From Gracilaria gracilis (lineage: Eukaryota > Rhodophyta > Florideophyceae > Gracilariales > Gracilariaceae), in contig JARGSG010000189.1 in NCBI GenBank assembly GCA_030374805.1, positions 1,612,001 to 1,676,000 of the forward strand: a stretch of DNA of 64,000 nt, in the 5' to 3' direction. The translations under genes and the position numbers were made by a program. Under the pieces are notes generated by a model, which was not told the origin of the DNA, made no database searches, and was given only the letters and a program-made list of their open reading frames with translations. Position 1 is the first letter of the stretch, and the number at the start of each line of letters is the position of its first letter. This document shows positions 61,654 through 64,000 of this stretch, piece by piece.

Positions 61654-61690
61654 CACCCAGTGACCGTAATTAAAGTAGGCCACACTATAT
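61654..61690 (+). repeat. Left terminal inverted repeat of pogo-like element
   Basis: 22 of the first 26 bases match the reverse complement of the right end. Confidence 0.8.
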
Positions 61691-61832
61691 CTGCTCTCTT
61701 TCGGAGCGTGGTGAAAACCCATTAAAGTGTGGCCCACACTTTCCAAGGTACCACCTTATATAAGGTACGAACCAAATTAATGTGGCCTACATTAAAGAAA
61801 ACATGCACAAATAATGTGGGCTGTCAAGGCCT

Positions 61833-63566
61833 TTACTGTGGCAGTATAGGAGCCCCAGCGCTCACCCCTTCCACTGTGTCAACCTCTGGAGTCTCTGTGC
61901 TGCTCCCACCAGCACCAACAACTTCTGAAGAGCCAACTTCTTCGCCGTTGAAGTGATTACGATGCTTGGCAATAATGCCTTGCAGCCTTGGGAAGAGCTG
62001 CTTTTCCTCCCATAATCCATTCACGTTAAGAGCCAAGCCGGTTCGTATCATAGCTTTACGAGCAAAAGTCAACCCGTCCACCTCTCGTTGCGCATTACCA
62101 TCGTTTACGGCCAACCGTGCCAAATTCAGAAAGTAATGCTTACCAGGGTTCTTTATCTTTCCCGAAGAAGACCAATTTGACTTCGCGATCACGTCCATCT
62201 TGTACGATTCCCATCTCCTACTCCATGCCTGCTTTATCTTCTGGATAATAAAGGAGTCTGCCGGCTGTATCAAGTGCGTGGCATTCTTCGGGAAATACCG
62301 AATCTTCGTCTTGACATTACTTGCCGCTTTAGCGAACTCCGTTGTCATGTTATGGCCACTGCAATTGTCCATATACAAAACCCTCTCTCGATTAATAGGA
62401 AGCTTGGGAATGAAATTTTCTTCAGAAAGCCATTCAGGCATAACGGTGGTGTCCATCCAACCTTTTGGACCCGAACGATAGGAAACATTCGGGATGTCAT
62501 CCGGTACCCCTCTTATTGGATAACTCCGTTCTGTGTTTTGAAAGACCATGAAAGTAGGCTCAATTCGCGCATTTCGTCCACCGCTAACCCGAACAACCAT
62601 TGTCATCCCTTCACCACCAGAAACCACATCTGCGTACTTTACTTCAGTATCACCACAGAACCCCAACGTTTTTTCGTTATCAACACTGATAACAAAATGG
62701 GTTTCGTCCGCGTTCTCAACATTATCTTCCTCCAATTCATTCGAATCAAATGCCCTCTTTAGCTGCCCCAAATGATGAGCAACCTCTTTGTGAATCTGTT
62801 CCTCTTTCGCCGGGGAGAGAAGATGTTTCCCAGTGTGCGATCTGCTGACGATTCGAAATCGATCTGTGAAATGTTGAATCCATCTTCTCGTTATCATCTG
62901 CTTGATGTTCTTTTTCGAATGGTCATCGATAAGATGAGAATGATATTCCTAACTTGTCGAGTTATCAATCATGTGGCTGGCAAGAGCATGAAGGGTTTTC
63001 CAGTTGAACTTTACGCCAAGTTTGCGGAGGCGGTCAAATTCAAGTAACATATCCGTCTGCAGTGCACGCACCCAGGGTTTTATCTTCCTTCCTCTTCCAG
63101 ACAAGTCTTTGAGATTGACGCGCTTTACTCCCAAGTATGTGTTCCTCGTGATTTTGCTGCACACATTCATACAAATTTCTCCGTCTTCGTCGATGTATTT
63201 TGATTTCGTCTTCCAAAGACGGCTGGCTTTTTGGAGATTGGCTTTCATATTGCCACGAAACAGTGTAGGGAACTGTTCTACTGCCTTCGACGGAATTTTT
63301 TTTGGGCCAGTGGATAAGCTCGTAGATATCATTTATTTTGCCAATGCCCTCCTGTCCTTGATTGTAAGGACATTATGGAGGTTATGTTTTTTTGAAGAAT
63401 CTGGCTGGGAAGGCTGGTTGGTGGGGTTGCTGCTTTGCACTGGAGGTTGGGGTGTGTCTGGGAATGTTGTGGTTTGCTGTGCTATGGCGGACGCTTGCTG
63501 AGCCCTTTGAAAGGCCGCAATAATTGGAGACCCCGAGGTTGGAACAACCATTGGAATGGTGGCCAT
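61833..63566 (-). pseudogene. pogo/jerky-type (DDE_1) transposase with two in-frame stops
   Basis: One frame from 63566 down to 61833, interrupted by TAA at 63333-63335 and TAG at 62949-62951, with no frameshift. The N-terminal piece is Gln/Pro-rich; the middle piece holds helices likely to be the CENP-B-type DNA-binding part (WVRALQTDMLLEFDRLRKLG); the C-terminal 354 residues are the DDE_1 domain: NADETHFVIS (first Asp), LYMDNCSGHN (second Asp) and HLIQPADSFIIQ (third Asp), then an acidic Ser/Gly-rich tail. The DDE part is open by itself from 62897. Both stops stand where CAA or CAG (Gln) is a one-step ancestor. Confidence 0.82.
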
Positions 63567-63784
63567 TGATTGCAGTAAACAAGATGTTCACCGTCGAACT
63601 GGAACCACTGCTGTTGTCGAGTCGTTTATGTTCTTACTGTTACATTTTGGCGCGGAAAGAAGCCCTTTGAACGGCTACATTAATTGCAGTTGAGGCAATT
63701 ATAATGTGGGCCACACTATATCTTTGTCTGCCTCATATTGAATTACTTCAAATAGTGTGGGCCCTCTTAATTAAGGTACCCACA

Positions 63785-63821
63785 CTATCGTTGAACCCAC
63801 TTTATTTACAGTCATTGGGTG
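63785..63821 (-). repeat. Right terminal inverted repeat of pogo-like element
   Basis: Ends CAGTCATTGGGTG directly before TA (63822-63823). Confidence 0.8.
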
Positions 63822-63823
63822 TA

Positions 63824-64000
63824 GAGGCACGCGCGTGCGAGCCAAAAATTCATAAGTTCTTGACCGTGCGGCGAGTCTAAATCGGGCATTTTGAGCGCCA
63901 AAAACGCCACCGTTTCGGAGCTGGCGGCCAAACACTGAATCTCTGTTTTTGCTACCATACGGGCAGGCAATTTCCGCGACGGATTCTTTGATTCGCCTTG
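63824..64000. other. Flank to window end
   Basis: 177 bp, nothing recognised. Confidence 0.35.

Larger units (their letters stand above)
61654..63821. mobile_element. pogo/Tc1-like DNA transposon
   Basis: 2168 bp between TA dinucleotides (61652-61653 and 63822-63823). Termini: left CACCCAGTGACCGTAATTAA, right (reverse complement) CACCCAATGACTGTAAATAA. The TA duplication and the DDE_1 transposase on the minus strand fit the pogo/jerky branch of Tc1/mariner. Several copies of a GTGTGGCC/GGCCACAC word lie just inside both ends, probably transposase-binding sites. Confidence 0.85.

Overview
This is a 64-kb stretch of eukaryotic nuclear DNA. It holds well-separated genes that mostly lack introns, nuclear-type tRNA genes in both orientations, TATA boxes upstream of several small genes, one clear 70-bp GT-AG intron, and at least six kinds of eukaryotic mobile element. 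Three things suggest a florideophyte red alga such as Chondrus: the intron-poor compact style, a secreted heparinase II/III-like protein with a Ser/Ala linker, and a secreted flavin oxidase of the berberine-bridge/hexose-oxidase family. The species call is inference.

Left block (1-17.4 kb) is almost entirely transposon. It starts with a decayed PIF/Harbinger element (transposase and NAM/Myb-like partner, convergent). Next is a Copia retrotransposon on the minus strand (3128-8068; 326-bp LTRs that differ at one base; 5-bp target duplication) with two in-frame stops in pol. A DIRS-like tyrosine-recombinase retroelement follows (8.1-13.1 kb); its recombinase lies upstream of gag and RT-RNase H, and it carries many nonsense codons. 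The block ends with a complete-ended PIF/Harbinger element (13313-17369) that has an intact SAP/Myb-like partner gene and a broken transposase.

Central block (17.9-54.5 kb) carries host genes. They are a heavily glycosylated membrane protein of unknown family, a plastid-type SAM methyltransferase, a small secreted ORF, a CK1-family pseudokinase, an exonuclease-fold protein with four HxxxC/CGxC modules, the flavin oxidase, two more small secreted proteins, two C2H2 zinc-finger proteins, a SHAQKYF-type MYB protein, a TAF4-like TFIID subunit, the 1159-residue heparinase II/III-like protein and a metacaspase. Five tRNA genes are interspersed: Pro-AGG, Ser-AGA, Asp-GTC with a 12-nt D-loop insertion, Thr-AGT and Pro-TGG. 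Long gene-poor gaps lie at 32.9-36.9, 37.6-40.4, 41.2-43.3 and 47.7-49.6 kb.

Right block (55.4-63.8 kb) is again mobile DNA. It has a structurally complete piggyBac element (55453-58687, TTAA flanks, uninterrupted transposase, and a convergent second gene only 2 bp away). After it come an AT-rich island, a diverged tandem duplication, a 49-bp minisatellite, and a pogo/Tc1-like element (61654-63821) whose transposase frame has two stops.

The features I find most worth following are the pseudo-exonuclease with four metal-binding-like modules, the two-gene piggyBac element, the D-loop insertion in tRNA-Asp, the recombinase-first DIRS-like element, and the uniform type of nonsense codon across the retroelement and pogo-like relics.
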